Positions 45,424 to 54,799 of a stretch of DNA of 64,000 nt are shown here, in pieces. A model generated the notes under the pieces. It had not been told where the DNA came from and did not search any database. It saw only the letters and a list, made by a program, of their open reading frames with translations. Each line of letters opens with the position of its first letter. Positions within the stretch are counted from its first letter, which is position 1. Source of the stretch: Hyphomicrobiales bacterium (GTDB lineage: Bacteria > Pseudomonadota > Alphaproteobacteria > Rhizobiales > Methyloligellaceae); the NCBI GenBank assembly GCA_021775595.1, contig JAJFHN010000041.1, positions 62,001 through 126,000 on the forward strand, written 5' to 3'. A program made the translations under genes and the position numbers.

Positions 45424-46710
45424 ATGACACAAGACCGCGAGCCGGGATTCGATACGCTTGCCGTTCACGCTGGCGCCGCCCCAGATCCGGCCACCGGCGC
45501 GCGCGCCACGCCGATCTATCAAACCGCCGCTTACGTGTTCGATAACGTCGATCACGCCGCCGCGCTCTTCAATCTCGAGACGTTTGGCAATATTTACACC
45601 CGCATCATGAACCCGACCGAGGCGGTGCTGGAAGAACGCGTCGCGGCGCTCGAGGGCGGGACGGCCGGGCTCGCGGTCGCCTCCGGGCACGCGGCACAAT
45701 ACGTCACGTTCCACACGCTGATGAGCCCAGGAGACGAATTTATCGCCGCACGTCAGCTCTATGGCGGTTCGATCAACCAATTCAATCAGTCCTTCAAGAA
45801 GAGCGATTGGCGCGTTGTCTGGGCCGACGCCGACGATCCATCCAGCTTCGAGGCCGCCGTCACCGACAAGACAAAAGCGATCTTTATTGAGTCGCTGGCC
45901 AATCCGGGCGGCGTTGTTACAGATATCGAGGCCATCGGAAAAATTGCCAAGAGCGCCGGTGTTCCGCTCATCGTCGACAACACCCTCGCCACCCCCTATC
46001 TCTGCCGGCCTATCGAGCATGGCGCCGATATCATCATCCATTCGCTGACCAAATTTCTCGGCGGTCACGGCACGTCACTCGGTGGCATCCTCATCGATTG
46101 CGGCACGTTCGATTGGCTGGCGAGCGGCCGGTTTCCAACGCTTTCTGAGCCGTGCGAGAGCTATCACGGCATCCGCATGGCCGAGACATTCGGGGATTTC
46201 GGCTTTGCCATCGCCGCCCGGGTGCTGGCGTTGCGCGATCTGGGGCCATGCATTTCGCCGTTCAACGCGTTCTTGCTGCTGACCGGTATCGAGACCCTGA
46301 GCTTGCGCATGCGGCGCCATTGCGACAATGCGTTGGCCGTAGCGCAATGGCTCGAGGGCCATGACAAAATCGCCTGGGTGAATTACGCCGGTCTCGAGGG
46401 CAGCCGCTACCGAGAGCTGGCGAAAAAATACTGCCCCAAAGGGGCTGGCGCTGTTTTCACATTCGGCCTTAAGGGCGGATTTGATGCCGGCGTGAAGCTC
46501 GTCGAGTCGGTCCAGATCTTCTCCCACCTGGCGAACATCGGCGATACAAAAAGCCTTATCATTCATCCGGCATCCACCACCCACCGCCAACTCACCGACG
46601 AGCAACGCGCAGCAGCCGGCGCGGGCGACGATGTGGTCCGTCTCTCGATTGGAATCGAAGACAAAGACGACATCATCGGTGATCTCGAACAGGCGTTTGC
46701 GCAATTATAG
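45424..46710 (+). CDS. metY: O-acetylhomoserine sulfhydrylase
   Basis: A 428-residue PLP enzyme making homocysteine (or methionine) from O-acetylhomoserine and sulfide. The PLP lysine is K210 in IIHSLTKFLGGHG, with YTRIMNPTEAVLEERVAALE at 58-77 and LFNLETFGNIYTR, all typical of the MetY group. The length (about 430) separates it from MetB/MetC (about 390). GAGGGAATTCG precedes the ATG. The 85-base gap upstream shows no SAM-II riboswitch by eye. Converges with ctaA. Confidence 0.94.
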   Translation: MTQDREPGFDTLAVHAGAAPDPATGARATPIYQTAAYVFDNVDHAAALFNLETFGNIYTRIMNPTEAVLEERVAALEGGTAGLAVASGHAAQYVTFHTLMSPGDEFIAARQLYGGSINQFNQSFKKSDWRVVWADADDPSSFEAAVTDKTKAIFIESLANPGGVVTDIEAIGKIAKSAGVPLIVDNTLATPYLCRPIEHGADIIIHSLTKFLGGHGTSLGGILIDCGTFDWLASGRFPTLSEPCESYHGIRMAETFGDFGFAIAARVLALRDLGPCISPFNAFLLLTGIETLSLRMRRHCDNALAVAQWLEGHDKIAWVNYAGLEGSRYRELAKKYCPKGAGAVFTFGLKGGFDAGVKLVESVQIFSHLANIGDTKSLIIHPASTTHRQLTDEQRAAAGAGDDVVRLSIGIEDKDDIIGDLEQAFAQL

Positions 46711-46717
46711 AGCTGCT

Positions 46718-47791
46718 TCAGGACGGTTGTGTGAGCACGGTGTGAAGGTGAATGAGAACAAGGGCGAAGACGACGAAGGCGCCCGCCTGATGCGTCATAG
46801 CGCGCTCGAGCGGGACGGCTCCCAACAGCGTCCAGATGCCAGAGATTGCCTGAGCGACGATCGCGGCCGCCAGAACAGCAGCGCCCCAGGTCACTGATCC
46901 CTGCCCCGTTTTGACCGCCGCGGCCGCATAGTGAAGAATTGCCCAAAGCACAATCAGATACGCGATTATGCGGTGGTCAAATTGCACGGTCAGGGCATTT
47001 TCGAAGAGATTGATGTACCAGGGCGCCATGGCGTTGAGCCCCGTGGGAATGATCCGCCCGTCCATCAAAGGCCAAGTGTTGTTGACAAGGCCGGCGTCGA
47101 GTCCGGCCACAAAGGCGCCGGCGACGATTTGCAGAAATATCAGCCCAACCAGCGCGGCAGCCGAGACCACAAGACCGTTGCCAGCGCGTGAGCTTGCATT
47201 AACCCGGTCCCCCTCGCCCAGCCTCAGCACGGTCCAGATGAGGGCGGCGAAAATAACCGCCGCCAACGCCAAATGAGCTGCGAGGCGATACTGGCTGACA
47301 TCAACACGGTCAACCAAACCGCTCATCACCATATACCAGCCCATCACACCCTGAAGGGCGCCAAGCAACAGAATGCCTGCGAGCCGCCAAGTCAGCCCGC
47401 GGCTGAGCCAACCGCTGAGCCAGAAGCCCAAGAAGGGCACAAAGAAGACGACGCCAATGGCGCGGCCCATAAAGCGATGACTCCACTCCCACCAGAATAT
47501 GGTCTTGAATTCATCGAGACTCATGCCCGCATTGACGCGCTGATATTCTGGAATTTGCCGATACTTTGCGAACGCATCGGACCAATCGGCTTCGTTGAGC
47601 GGCGGGATGGCGCCCATGATCGGCTGCCATTCGGTTATCGAAAGGCCCGAGTCGGTGAGACGCGTGGCGCCGCCCAGCAAGACCATGGCAAAGACCAAGA
47701 GCCCAACGGCGATCAGCCACCAGCGGATAGCGGCCAGGCGGCCACTTCGAACCGCTGCCTCGGGTATCGGCTGTGAAGCTGGCTGCACCAT
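46718..47791 (-). CDS. ctaA: Haem A synthase
   Basis: A 357-residue integral membrane protein of the Cox15/CtaA family, converting haem O to haem A for cytochrome oxidase. About eight hydrophobic helices. The haem-ligating histidines appear in WEWSHRFMGRAIG, YRLAAHLALAA, VQFDHRIIAYL and THQAGAFVVFA; the N-terminal GGATRLTDSGLSITEWQP is a family hallmark. I take ATG 47791; the TTG six bases upstream is in frame. It converges with metY and is divergent from the DUF2842 gene. Confidence 0.94.
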   Translation of the reverse strand: MVQPASQPIPEAAVRSGRLAAIRWWLIAVGLLVFAMVLLGGATRLTDSGLSITEWQPIMGAIPPLNEADWSDAFAKYRQIPEYQRVNAGMSLDEFKTIFWWEWSHRFMGRAIGVVFFVPFLGFWLSGWLSRGLTWRLAGILLLGALQGVMGWYMVMSGLVDRVDVSQYRLAAHLALAAVIFAALIWTVLRLGEGDRVNASSRAGNGLVVSAAALVGLIFLQIVAGAFVAGLDAGLVNNTWPLMDGRIIPTGLNAMAPWYINLFENALTVQFDHRIIAYLIVLWAILHYAAAAVKTGQGSVTWGAAVLAAAIVAQAISGIWTLLGAVPLERAMTHQAGAFVVFALVLIHLHTVLTQPS

Positions 47792-47898
47792 GATCAAGGC
47801 CAGTGATAGCGGCCAGCCCGGCGTTGATCAACGTGAAGTATCGTGTGATACACGCGGCATGCGCTGCGGCGCGCGCGCAATTGGCTCAATCGGTAAGA

Positions 47899-48108
47899 AT
47901 GACCGTCCGTGCTCGAAAATTTGTCGGCATGATCGCGCTGGTGACCTTCATCTTCGCCTACGCCCTTATCGCCATGGAAATTGGTGCGGCGCGCTTTGCC
48001 GAAGCAAATCCGATTGCGCAAGCAGTCTATTTTTTGATTGCCGGTCTGGCGTGGGTTGTGCCTGCGGGGCTATTGGTGCGCTGGTCGCAAAAGCCAGATA
48101 AGGACTAG
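47899..48108 (+). CDS. DUF2842 membrane protein
   Basis: A 69-residue protein with two transmembrane helices (VGMIALVTFIFAYALIAMEI and AVYFLIAGLAWVVPAGLLVR) and short basic ends. It matches the style of DUF2842, a small alphaproteobacterial family often next to ctaA. ATG 47899 is chosen over a frame start at 47803, whose extra 32 residues have no features. Function unknown; cytochrome oxidase assembly is only a context guess. Confidence 0.78.
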   Translation: MTVRARKFVGMIALVTFIFAYALIAMEIGAARFAEANPIAQAVYFLIAGLAWVVPAGLLVRWSQKPDKD

Positions 48109-48131
48109 CCAGAGACGCCCGCTGAGGGTCG

Positions 48132-49187
48132 TCAAGCAACGTTGAGCCGGGCGAATCCGTTCCAGAGCGCAAAGGGTGCGCCGGTCAGATACAGGTCGAT
48201 ATATTTGAGCGCCTGATAGTCGCCATTCAGCGATACGCGCGGCAGAGCCGTAAGGTGATCCTTGTGCTCTGGGAAAATCATGCCCTTGCGCGTTGTCACG
48301 GCGGTTTTGAAACCCAACTCGCTGGCCATCTGAAAATCACGCGGGCCAGCGCTGCGTTCATCGCCATAGGGATAGCTCAAATGCAAGGGCCGGGCGCCGA
48401 GCTCGCGCTCAAGGCGCGCGGCGCCCTTCGCCATCTCTTCTAACGCGTCCTCGTCGCTCAGTTTCGCCACGGCAAAATGACCCTGCGTGTGGGCGCCGAT
48501 CGTCGCCAGCGGATCAGTCGCCAAGCCACGGAGCTCCTTCCAGCTCATAATCAGTGAACGGCAGTGGCTCGCTAGATCATAATCGTAGCGCGCGCAAAGA
48601 TCGCGAATGATTGTGCGCTGACGAACCTCGGACATGGACCGCAAGCGCCAATAGATCCAATCGTATGTCGACCATTTCTCTGCCGTCGTCTTGGTGGCAA
48701 ATTTCTCGTCTCCAGCGCCCAGATCAACATTTATCGCGCCGCGTTTGGCAATGATCGCTTCAAGTGCGAGCCACCACAGCTCGCCCCTGCCACCTGGGAA
48801 GTCGCCGGGTACATAGACGGTGAACGGCACGTTGTGGCGCTTGAAGACGGGATAAGCTTGCGTCAGCGTATCGCGGTATCCATCATCGAGTGTGAACACG
48901 GCAAACCTGCGATCGCATTGGCCCGACACAAGTCGCCGATGCATTTCATCGATGGTGATGATATCGAGACCCGCCGCCCGGACCTTAAGGATTACGGATT
49001 CCAAAAATCCTGGATCCAGGGTCAAAATGCGGTTCGGCGCGAAGGATTTGCGTCGCACACGGCAAACTTGGTGGAGCACAAAAACCAGGCCAGCGCCCCG
49101 TGCATACGGCTCGATCAGCCTGTGCGCCCTGGTGAAGTGAAGCGTGTCGAGACCTGCTCGCAAAATATCGGACCTAATTCCGCTCAT
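48132..49187 (-). CDS. Polysaccharide deacetylase (CE4 family)
   Basis: A 351-residue NodB-fold deacetylase. Its motif 1 is TLDDG (D101-D102), and motif 2 is HTQGH (H233 and H237, metal ligands). SYPYGD (about 271-276) follows. No signal peptide is visible. ATG 49187 has AGGTGG before it; the frame open to 49766 has no support. It probably removes N-acetyl groups from a lipid-linked or nascent polysaccharide, as HfsH does for Caulobacter holdfast. It is divergent from the acyltransferase gene and opens the polysaccharide locus. Confidence 0.88.
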   Translation of the reverse strand: MSGIRSDILRAGLDTLHFTRAHRLIEPYARGAGLVFVLHQVCRVRRKSFAPNRILTLDPGFLESVILKVRAAGLDIITIDEMHRRLVSGQCDRRFAVFTLDDGYRDTLTQAYPVFKRHNVPFTVYVPGDFPGGRGELWWLALEAIIAKRGAINVDLGAGDEKFATKTTAEKWSTYDWIYWRLRSMSEVRQRTIIRDLCARYDYDLASHCRSLIMSWKELRGLATDPLATIGAHTQGHFAVAKLSDEDALEEMAKGAARLERELGARPLHLSYPYGDERSAGPRDFQMASELGFKTAVTTRKGMIFPEHKDHLTALPRVSLNGDYQALKYIDLYLTGAPFALWNGFARLNVA

Positions 49188-49398
49188 TGCACCACCTGAA
49201 TCCAGCCGCTGCGAACAACGGCAATTTAACTTTTGCGACCCATGATCACGGGCCGAGTGACCGTTTATCGAACGGCCCCGTCTACGGTTGTGACAAAGTT
49301 TTCTTGAGAAAGCCTTGATGACGGTATGTCGGAGATAGCCGCTCTTGGTCGCCGAAGGCGCACAGTGCCTGCATCGTGACGTGGAGACGGGAACAAAA

Positions 49399-50655
49399 AT
49401 GGCAATCAACACATTGCCGCAAGACGGTGCGCTGACGATATCCAAGCGCTCGAACGCGCAGGACGCATCGCGTGAAAACTCAGTCGTGGCAACAGCCTTC
49501 GGCCAGGTTGCGCTCTCCCATTTCTCAACGATCGAAGGTGCCCGCGCGTCTTGGCTCGACTTGCAGTCGCGCGCGCCCTGCACCTGTTCGCAAAGCCTGC
49601 GTTGGATCGAAGCATGGCACCGGCATGTCGCCATGCCAAAAGGCGCTGAGCTGGCGATTGTCATCGGCAGCGACGAGACCGGCAAGCCACTCTTCGTTTG
49701 GCCGTTCGAAGTCGTTACGATCTGCGGCATGCGCGTGCTGCGTTGGATGGGCGCAGCCCACTCCAACTACAATTTCGCTCCTATAGATCCGAAGTTCGCT
49801 GGCACCATATCGAGCAACGATATCAGCGCCCTGCTTGAGGCAGCGGCAGCCCAGGTTGGCGATATTAGCGCAGCTATCCTGATCAACCAGCCCATGGAAT
49901 GGGAAGGAATCCGCAATCCGTTCGCGAATCTGCCGCGCCGCGCTGCGCCCGACTCAGGCTATGCGGCGACGCTGAGCGATGACTATGGCGCGCTTGTCGA
50001 AGACAGGCTCGGCAACCGCACACGCAGCTCTCTCCGCCGCAAAGAAAAGCGCATCAAGTCTCTTGGCGAGCTCAAATTTGGCCATTGCGAAGGCGCAGAC
50101 GAAAGCGATCGGGTGCTGCAGGTCTATTTTGATCAGAAAGCCAAACGCTTCGCGGAAATGGGCATCGAAGACACCTTCGCTGATCCTTGCCACCAGAGCT
50201 TCTACCGCGATTTGGCGACAGGCAATAACGAGGACGGCAGGCTCGAGTTGGTCTACCTCAAAGTTGGCGATGATATCGCCGCGACGCTCGGCGCCGTGCG
50301 CCATCAGAACATCTACAATCTGTTTTTGCTGTCTATGACCGATGGCGAGGCTATGCGCTGGTCGCCTGGCCTGCTCTTGATCTGCGAAGAAATTAAGCGC
50401 GCCTGCGGTCAGTCGTCGGTCGAGCTGTATGACTTTGGTGTAGGCAGCGGCCCCCACAAGGCAATGTGGTGCGATCAAATAATTGCGTTGTTTGACAGCT
50501 TCGTCGCTTTTCGCGGGCGCGGGCTTTTGGTGACGCTGCCCTTGATGTTCAAAGCGAGCCTCAAGCGCTACATCAAATCAAACGCCCGTCTTTGGTCGTT
50601 CGCGATGACGATCCGCCGCCTGCTAAAGGGCCGCGCCCCGAGCACTCGGGCCTAG
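49399..50655 (+). CDS. GNAT-type acyltransferase (CelD/BcsL-like)
   Basis: A 418-residue protein of the GNAT-like acetyltransferase group annotated as CelD/BcsL or FemAB-like. The C-terminal half has RKEKRIKSLGELKFGH, then YNLFLLSMTDGEAMRWSPG and VELYDFGVGSGPHKAMW, which fits this group. HfsK of Caulobacter, which acylates holdfast, is such an enzyme. ATG 49399 (MAINTLPQDG) follows GGGAACAAAA. Its stop overlaps the converging stop of the copolymerase gene by three bases. Acylation of the polysaccharide is inferred. Confidence 0.82.
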   Translation: MAINTLPQDGALTISKRSNAQDASRENSVVATAFGQVALSHFSTIEGARASWLDLQSRAPCTCSQSLRWIEAWHRHVAMPKGAELAIVIGSDETGKPLFVWPFEVVTICGMRVLRWMGAAHSNYNFAPIDPKFAGTISSNDISALLEAAAAQVGDISAAILINQPMEWEGIRNPFANLPRRAAPDSGYAATLSDDYGALVEDRLGNRTRSSLRRKEKRIKSLGELKFGHCEGADESDRVLQVYFDQKAKRFAEMGIEDTFADPCHQSFYRDLATGNNEDGRLELVYLKVGDDIAATLGAVRHQNIYNLFLLSMTDGEAMRWSPGLLLICEEIKRACGQSSVELYDFGVGSGPHKAMWCDQIIALFDSFVAFRGRGLLVTLPLMFKASLKRYIKSNARLWSFAMTIRRLLKGRAPSTRA

Positions 50656-52805
50656 CTAGCCACCACCGACGGCGCGATGCCCGCGCGGGCGAATACGCTG
50701 CGTGCGCTCTGGCCTGTTGGAAGGGAAAGTATTTCGCCGTGGTATTGCCCGGCGGAGAGCCATTGTCTCATCGCATGCTCGCCCGGTTGGGCAACCGCAT
50801 TCGGATCGGCGACGACGACGGTGGCCGCGACGCCATCGCGGTATTCGATCACATGGGCCTGGGCCGCTGCGCCATTGGCGTAGACGAGAACGAAATCGTA
50901 TATCTCGCTAAGGGCGCCAAAAATGCGCAATCCGTTGCCGTTGGCCGCCGGCAGTCCCGGCTGGGAACCGCGCGTGATTACTTGCACTGCACTTTTTGCA
51001 TCCCGCTGGACTGCGCCCTCAAACGTCGCGCTGCCATTCATTAGATCGCTCAGGCCCGCCGAATTGCCTATGGCTAGGGCATCGGCAAGACCGATTTTTC
51101 CATCCGACGCGTCGACCAGGACAACGCTCTTGCCCAAATTGGCGAGCGAACGGGCAAGCGCAAGGGCCTCAGACGTTGCGTCATAGCGCGCATATTCAGG
51201 GGCGATCATTACTCTGCAACCCTTAACGCCCTGGCTTGTTGCCAACAAATGGTTGGCGATGGTTTCGCTGGACGTCGTTTGCCGCGGCGCCGCTTGAATC
51301 GCGCGGCGCTCGTGCATCGGGTTTACAACGTCGCTATGGCGACGCTGGGGATAAGGCGCACCCTGTTGGAGTGCCTGAGGCACCGGCGCGGCAGGCGCGG
51401 CGGGGCTCGACAGCAGTTCGATCGTCACCACCAATGCAAGCAAGACGATGGCCGCTCCCGTGGCCGCCAGCGCTGCGACGGCAGGCGGTTTCGGCGTGGA
51501 GGGCATATCCGACAGACGCGCCGTGGAGATGATGCTGGCGTGGGCCGGCACCGAGAGTGCGTCGTGGCGTGTGTTCGAGTCGCGCAGCCGGGCCAAATAC
51601 GATTCGAGCAGATCCCGATTGGCTTTTGCTTCGCGTTCTAACGAACGTAATTTGATTTCGTTTTCGCTGGCATGCGAGCTCCGTTCCTTGATTTCGTCGA
51701 GCGACGTTCGTAACGAAGCCTCCCTGGCGCCGGCGATCTGAGCTTCGTTCTGCAAGCCCTTCATCACCTTGCGCGCCTCGCCCAAGATTTGCTGCCGGAC
51801 GCTGGAGAGTTCCGATTTGAGTTCCTTGACGCGCGGATGAGACGACATCAGCGTGGCTGAAAGCTCGGATACCTGCCGCTGAACACGGACGCGCTGCTCG
51901 GCCAATCGCTGGATTAGCGTCGAGCGCAATACATCGGACGCGCCGTCGACATCACCCTTCTCCTTGAGCATCTTCGTGATCAAGGACGCCCGGGCCTCAG
52001 CTTCGGTGCGTTGGGCCTTGGCGAGGATCAATTGGCTGTTGAGCTCGGAGAGTTGCTGCGAATTGAGGGTGATGTTGTTGGAACCGGAAAACAATCCCGT
52101 TTTGCTGCGAAAGCGCTCCACGGCGGCTTCCGATGTCTCGACCTTCTTGCGCAATTTGCCGACCTGCTCGCCCAACCATTTGCTGGCGTTGCGGTTCTCG
52201 GTCAGCTTTTCGCCTTGCTGCCATTTCAGGTAATTCTCCGCCATGCGATTGGCGACCTGGGCGGCGATGCGCGGATCGGCTGAGCTAAACTGCACGTTGA
52301 TGACGCGCGAATTGGAAATCGGAAACACATCGAGACGCTTGACGAAGGCGTCGAGGACGCGCTCCTCGAGCACTTCCTTGGATGGACCCTTGGCCAATCC
52401 AAATATTCCCAGCAGCGCCCGAACCGGGCTCTGACTGTTTGAAATTTTCGTGAACTCGGGTTGGGCGTCGAGTTTCAGGTCGCGAATTACTTTGAGTGCC
52501 AAATCGTGCGACAGCAAAACTTGAACCTGGCTGGCAACGGCTTCCTCATCCACCAGAGCATTGTTCGAGCTTCGATTCGTTTCTCCGGACGCCGGCCGCC
52601 TAAAGTCGTTATTGCCGTTGTCGATCAAGATGTGCGCTTCGGAAGTGAACATCGGCGTCATTTGCGCCATCGCCATGTAAGCGGCCAGCCCGACGCACAA
52701 AACCACAGCCGTCATCCAGCCACGGCCGCGCCAAAGCGCCTGCAAGATTGCGCCTACATCCACATCCGGCTGGGATGGCAATGTCGAGGTCTGATAACTG
52801 CTCAT
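50652..52805 (-). CDS. Wzc-like polysaccharide copolymerase with degenerate kinase domain
   Basis: A 717-residue inner-membrane protein of the Wzz/GumC family controlling chain length and export. A first helix near residue 30 (WMTAVVLCVGLAAYMAMAQM) begins the periplasmic Wzz domain, which has long coiled-coil helices (about 180-420), and a second helix lies near 475-500 (AALAATGAAIVLLALVVTIE). The cytoplasmic C-terminus (about 525-717) resembles a BY-kinase: Walker A'-like VVLVDASDG is kept, but the Walker A GKST loop is lost (MIAPEYARYDATSEALALA), and no Tyr cluster ends it. Probably enzymatically dead. ATG 52805 is chosen by family start (MSSYQTSTLP). Divergent from the OPX gene. Confidence 0.88.
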   Translation of the reverse strand: MSSYQTSTLPSQPDVDVGAILQALWRGRGWMTAVVLCVGLAAYMAMAQMTPMFTSEAHILIDNGNNDFRRPASGETNRSSNNALVDEEAVASQVQVLLSHDLALKVIRDLKLDAQPEFTKISNSQSPVRALLGIFGLAKGPSKEVLEERVLDAFVKRLDVFPISNSRVINVQFSSADPRIAAQVANRMAENYLKWQQGEKLTENRNASKWLGEQVGKLRKKVETSEAAVERFRSKTGLFSGSNNITLNSQQLSELNSQLILAKAQRTEAEARASLITKMLKEKGDVDGASDVLRSTLIQRLAEQRVRVQRQVSELSATLMSSHPRVKELKSELSSVRQQILGEARKVMKGLQNEAQIAGAREASLRTSLDEIKERSSHASENEIKLRSLEREAKANRDLLESYLARLRDSNTRHDALSVPAHASIISTARLSDMPSTPKPPAVAALAATGAAIVLLALVVTIELLSSPAAPAAPVPQALQQGAPYPQRRHSDVVNPMHERRAIQAAPRQTTSSETIANHLLATSQGVKGCRVMIAPEYARYDATSEALALARSLANLGKSVVLVDASDGKIGLADALAIGNSAGLSDLMNGSATFEGAVQRDAKSAVQVITRGSQPGLPAANGNGLRIFGALSEIYDFVLVYANGAAAQAHVIEYRDGVAATVVVADPNAVAQPGEHAMRQWLSAGQYHGEILSLPTGQSARSVFARAGIAPSVVAS

Positions 52806-52921
52806 ACTCAACCAATCCTCATTAGTTATTCGATCGATTTGAACGGAATCGCGTAACCAAAGCCTTAAAAGCCGTGTCGAAATATTACGCTTGCTCAACT
52901 TTTCTTAACCATCAGCGATGC

Positions 52922-52937
52922 AATCTGACGTCAGATT
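52922..52937. promoter_or_regulatory. Perfect 16-bp palindrome in the copolymerase-OPX gap
   Basis: AATCTGACGTCAGATT is fully self-complementary. A further half-site ATCTGACG lies at 52954-52961, just before the OPX ATG. Candidate operator for a dimeric regulator controlling the polysaccharide genes. Regulator unknown. Confidence 0.65.
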
Positions 52938-52964
52938 CGGATCCAACCGGGACATCTGACGGCC

Positions 52965-53576
52965 ATGCACTTGCGCATAATCCTGATACTCATCGCCGCG
53001 ACGGCGCTTTCGGGATGCAATCTCCGCACCAAGTTCAATGACGTCATGCGTCAAACGTCGAGCGCTATGCGTTTGACGCCCAGCGCGCCACGCCAAGCCC
53101 CGATGGCGCAGGCTGCCGGGCCCTACACGCTCGACAGCGGCGATGTGCTGCGCGTTAATGTGTTCGGCCAAGAAAATCTGTCCCGCCAATACTCGGTCGA
53201 TGGCAGCGGATACATCTCAATGCCGCTGATCGGTGCCGTCCGCGCCAGCGGTTCGACGAGCTTCCAGCTCGAGAAGAAGATCGCCGCCCAGCTGAAGAAA
53301 AATTACGTCAAAGACCCGAAGGTGACCGTCGAAGTCGCTACGTACCGGCCATTTTTCATCCTGGGAGAGGTTCGCCAACCCGGCCAATTCCCCTACGTCA
53401 ATGGCATGACGGTGCAAAACGCCGTGGCGATCGCGCGCGGCTATACCGAGCGAGCGCGTGAACGCAAAGTACAGCTGACACGCAGAATTCAAGGCCGCGA
53501 CGTCAAGATGACGGTGCCGCGCGACTACCCGATCAGACCCGGCGATACCATCTATGTGATGGAGCGGTTTTTATAA
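52965..53576 (+). CDS. OPX/Wza-type polysaccharide export lipoprotein
   Basis: A 203-residue outer-membrane polysaccharide export protein. The lipobox LSGC puts the lipidated cysteine at C18. The poly-export domain starts YTLDSGDVLRVNVFGQENLS, then SYxxDGxGYISMPLIG-like (SVDGSGYISMPLIGAV). A SLBB domain follows (FFILGEVRQPGQFPYVNGMT). It is short compared with Wza (about 380) and lacks a clear C-terminal helix, like HfsD-type or GumB-type proteins. It starts the plus-strand part of the locus, with the palindrome upstream. Confidence 0.92.
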   Translation: MHLRIILILIAATALSGCNLRTKFNDVMRQTSSAMRLTPSAPRQAPMAQAAGPYTLDSGDVLRVNVFGQENLSRQYSVDGSGYISMPLIGAVRASGSTSFQLEKKIAAQLKKNYVKDPKVTVEVATYRPFFILGEVRQPGQFPYVNGMTVQNAVAIARGYTERARERKVQLTRRIQGRDVKMTVPRDYPIRPGDTIYVMERFL

Positions 53577-53603
53577 TCATCAAAAGACGCTATTGCTTCG
53601 CGC

Positions 53604-54737
53604 GTGGCTGATACCCTTACCATTCTGCATTGCCTGAGGGCCCCTGTCGGCGGCCTGTTTCGGCACGTTTGCGATCTCACCGCCGAGCAAGCGCGGATGG
53701 GCCACAGGGTTGGCATCCTCTGCGATTCGAATTCCGGCGGATCGGCAGCCGATTCGGCACTTGCGAAAATCAAGACGAAATGCGCGCTTGGCGTGCATCG
53801 TGTGGCGATGTCGCGCGGTGTTGGCCCGCGGGACTATTTGGCCTATCGCGCTGTGCGCACGACCGCGCAACAGCTTGGAAACGTTGACATTTTACATGGT
53901 CACGGCGCAAAGGGCGGCGCTTATGCGAGGCTTGCCGCGCGCACGTTCAAGCGCAAAGGATTGGCTGGCCGGGCGATCTACACCCCCCATGGCGGCGCGC
54001 TGCATTACTCGCCGACAAGCCTGAAGGGGCGCATCTATCTTGGGCTCGAGCGCTGGCTGGGCCCCTTGAGCGACGGGATCGTGTTCGAAAGCGCTTACAG
54101 CCAAACGCTCTATGAAGATAAAGTCGGTCCGATCCCGTGTCTTCACCGGGTCGTGCCGAATGGCCTGCGCGGTGAAGACTTTTACGACATCATCCTGACC
54201 GACGACGCGACTGACTTTCTGTTCGTTGGAGAATTGCGCGAACTCAAGGGCGTGGACGTCCTGTTGCAGGCTCTATCGCGCGTTCGCCAGAAAAGGCCTG
54301 CCACGGCCACTATTGTCGGCTCGGGCCCGGATGAGCGCGCATTCAAGGATCTGGCGAAAAACCTAGGGCTCGACACGAGCGTGAGCTTTTCAGGCTATGC
54401 CCCGGCGGCCTTTGCATTCGTCCGCGGGCGATGCCTCGTTGTGCCCTCGCGCGCGGAATCTTTTCCCTACATCGTGCTCGAGGCGGCGGCTCGCAAAATT
54501 CCGATCATCGCCACGGATGTGGGCGGTGTGCCCGAGATGTGCCAAGACAGCGGTATGGTGTTGTTGCCGCCTGGAGATGTGGCGGCCCTCACCGAACGGA
54601 TGAACGTATTCCTCGATGATACCCTGCAATTCATGGAAACGGCTCAGACATTCCGTGAAATCGTGTCAAATCGGTACACAACACAAAAAATGGCGCAAGC
54701 CATCATCGAGCTCTATCGCGAAGTGCTGATCACCTGA
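53604..54737 (+). CDS. Glycosyltransferase family 4 (GT-B)
   Basis: A 377-residue GT4 glycosyltransferase. The N-terminal domain begins LTILHCLRAPVGGLFRHVCD; the C-terminal nucleotide-sugar domain has FLFVGELRELKGVDVLLQAL, the E-x7-E motif ESFPYIVLE, and TDVGGVPEM. No membrane segment is seen. It probably adds a sugar to the lipid-linked repeat unit. The GTG start (53604) is not backed by a clear ribosome-binding site. It follows the OPX gene by 27 bases, so it belongs to the same operon. Confidence 0.9.
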   Translation: MADTLTILHCLRAPVGGLFRHVCDLTAEQARMGHRVGILCDSNSGGSAADSALAKIKTKCALGVHRVAMSRGVGPRDYLAYRAVRTTAQQLGNVDILHGHGAKGGAYARLAARTFKRKGLAGRAIYTPHGGALHYSPTSLKGRIYLGLERWLGPLSDGIVFESAYSQTLYEDKVGPIPCLHRVVPNGLRGEDFYDIILTDDATDFLFVGELRELKGVDVLLQALSRVRQKRPATATIVGSGPDERAFKDLAKNLGLDTSVSFSGYAPAAFAFVRGRCLVVPSRAESFPYIVLEAAARKIPIIATDVGGVPEMCQDSGMVLLPPGDVAALTERMNVFLDDTLQFMETAQTFREIVSNRYTTQKMAQAIIELYREVLIT

Positions 54738-54770
54738 GCGTCCGCCCGTGCTCCACACAGGCAGCCGAAT

Positions 54771-54799
54771 CCGACAGCTAAGCCCACATTAACTATAAA
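54771..54799 (+). promoter_or_regulatory. Candidate promoter of the hexose-1-phosphate transferase operon
   Basis: CCGACA (54771-54776) and TATAAA (54794-54799) are 17 bases apart, giving a leader of about 140 bases before the ATG at 54946. The leader holds GGTTCA-ATC-TGAACC at 54909-54923. Confidence 0.45.
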
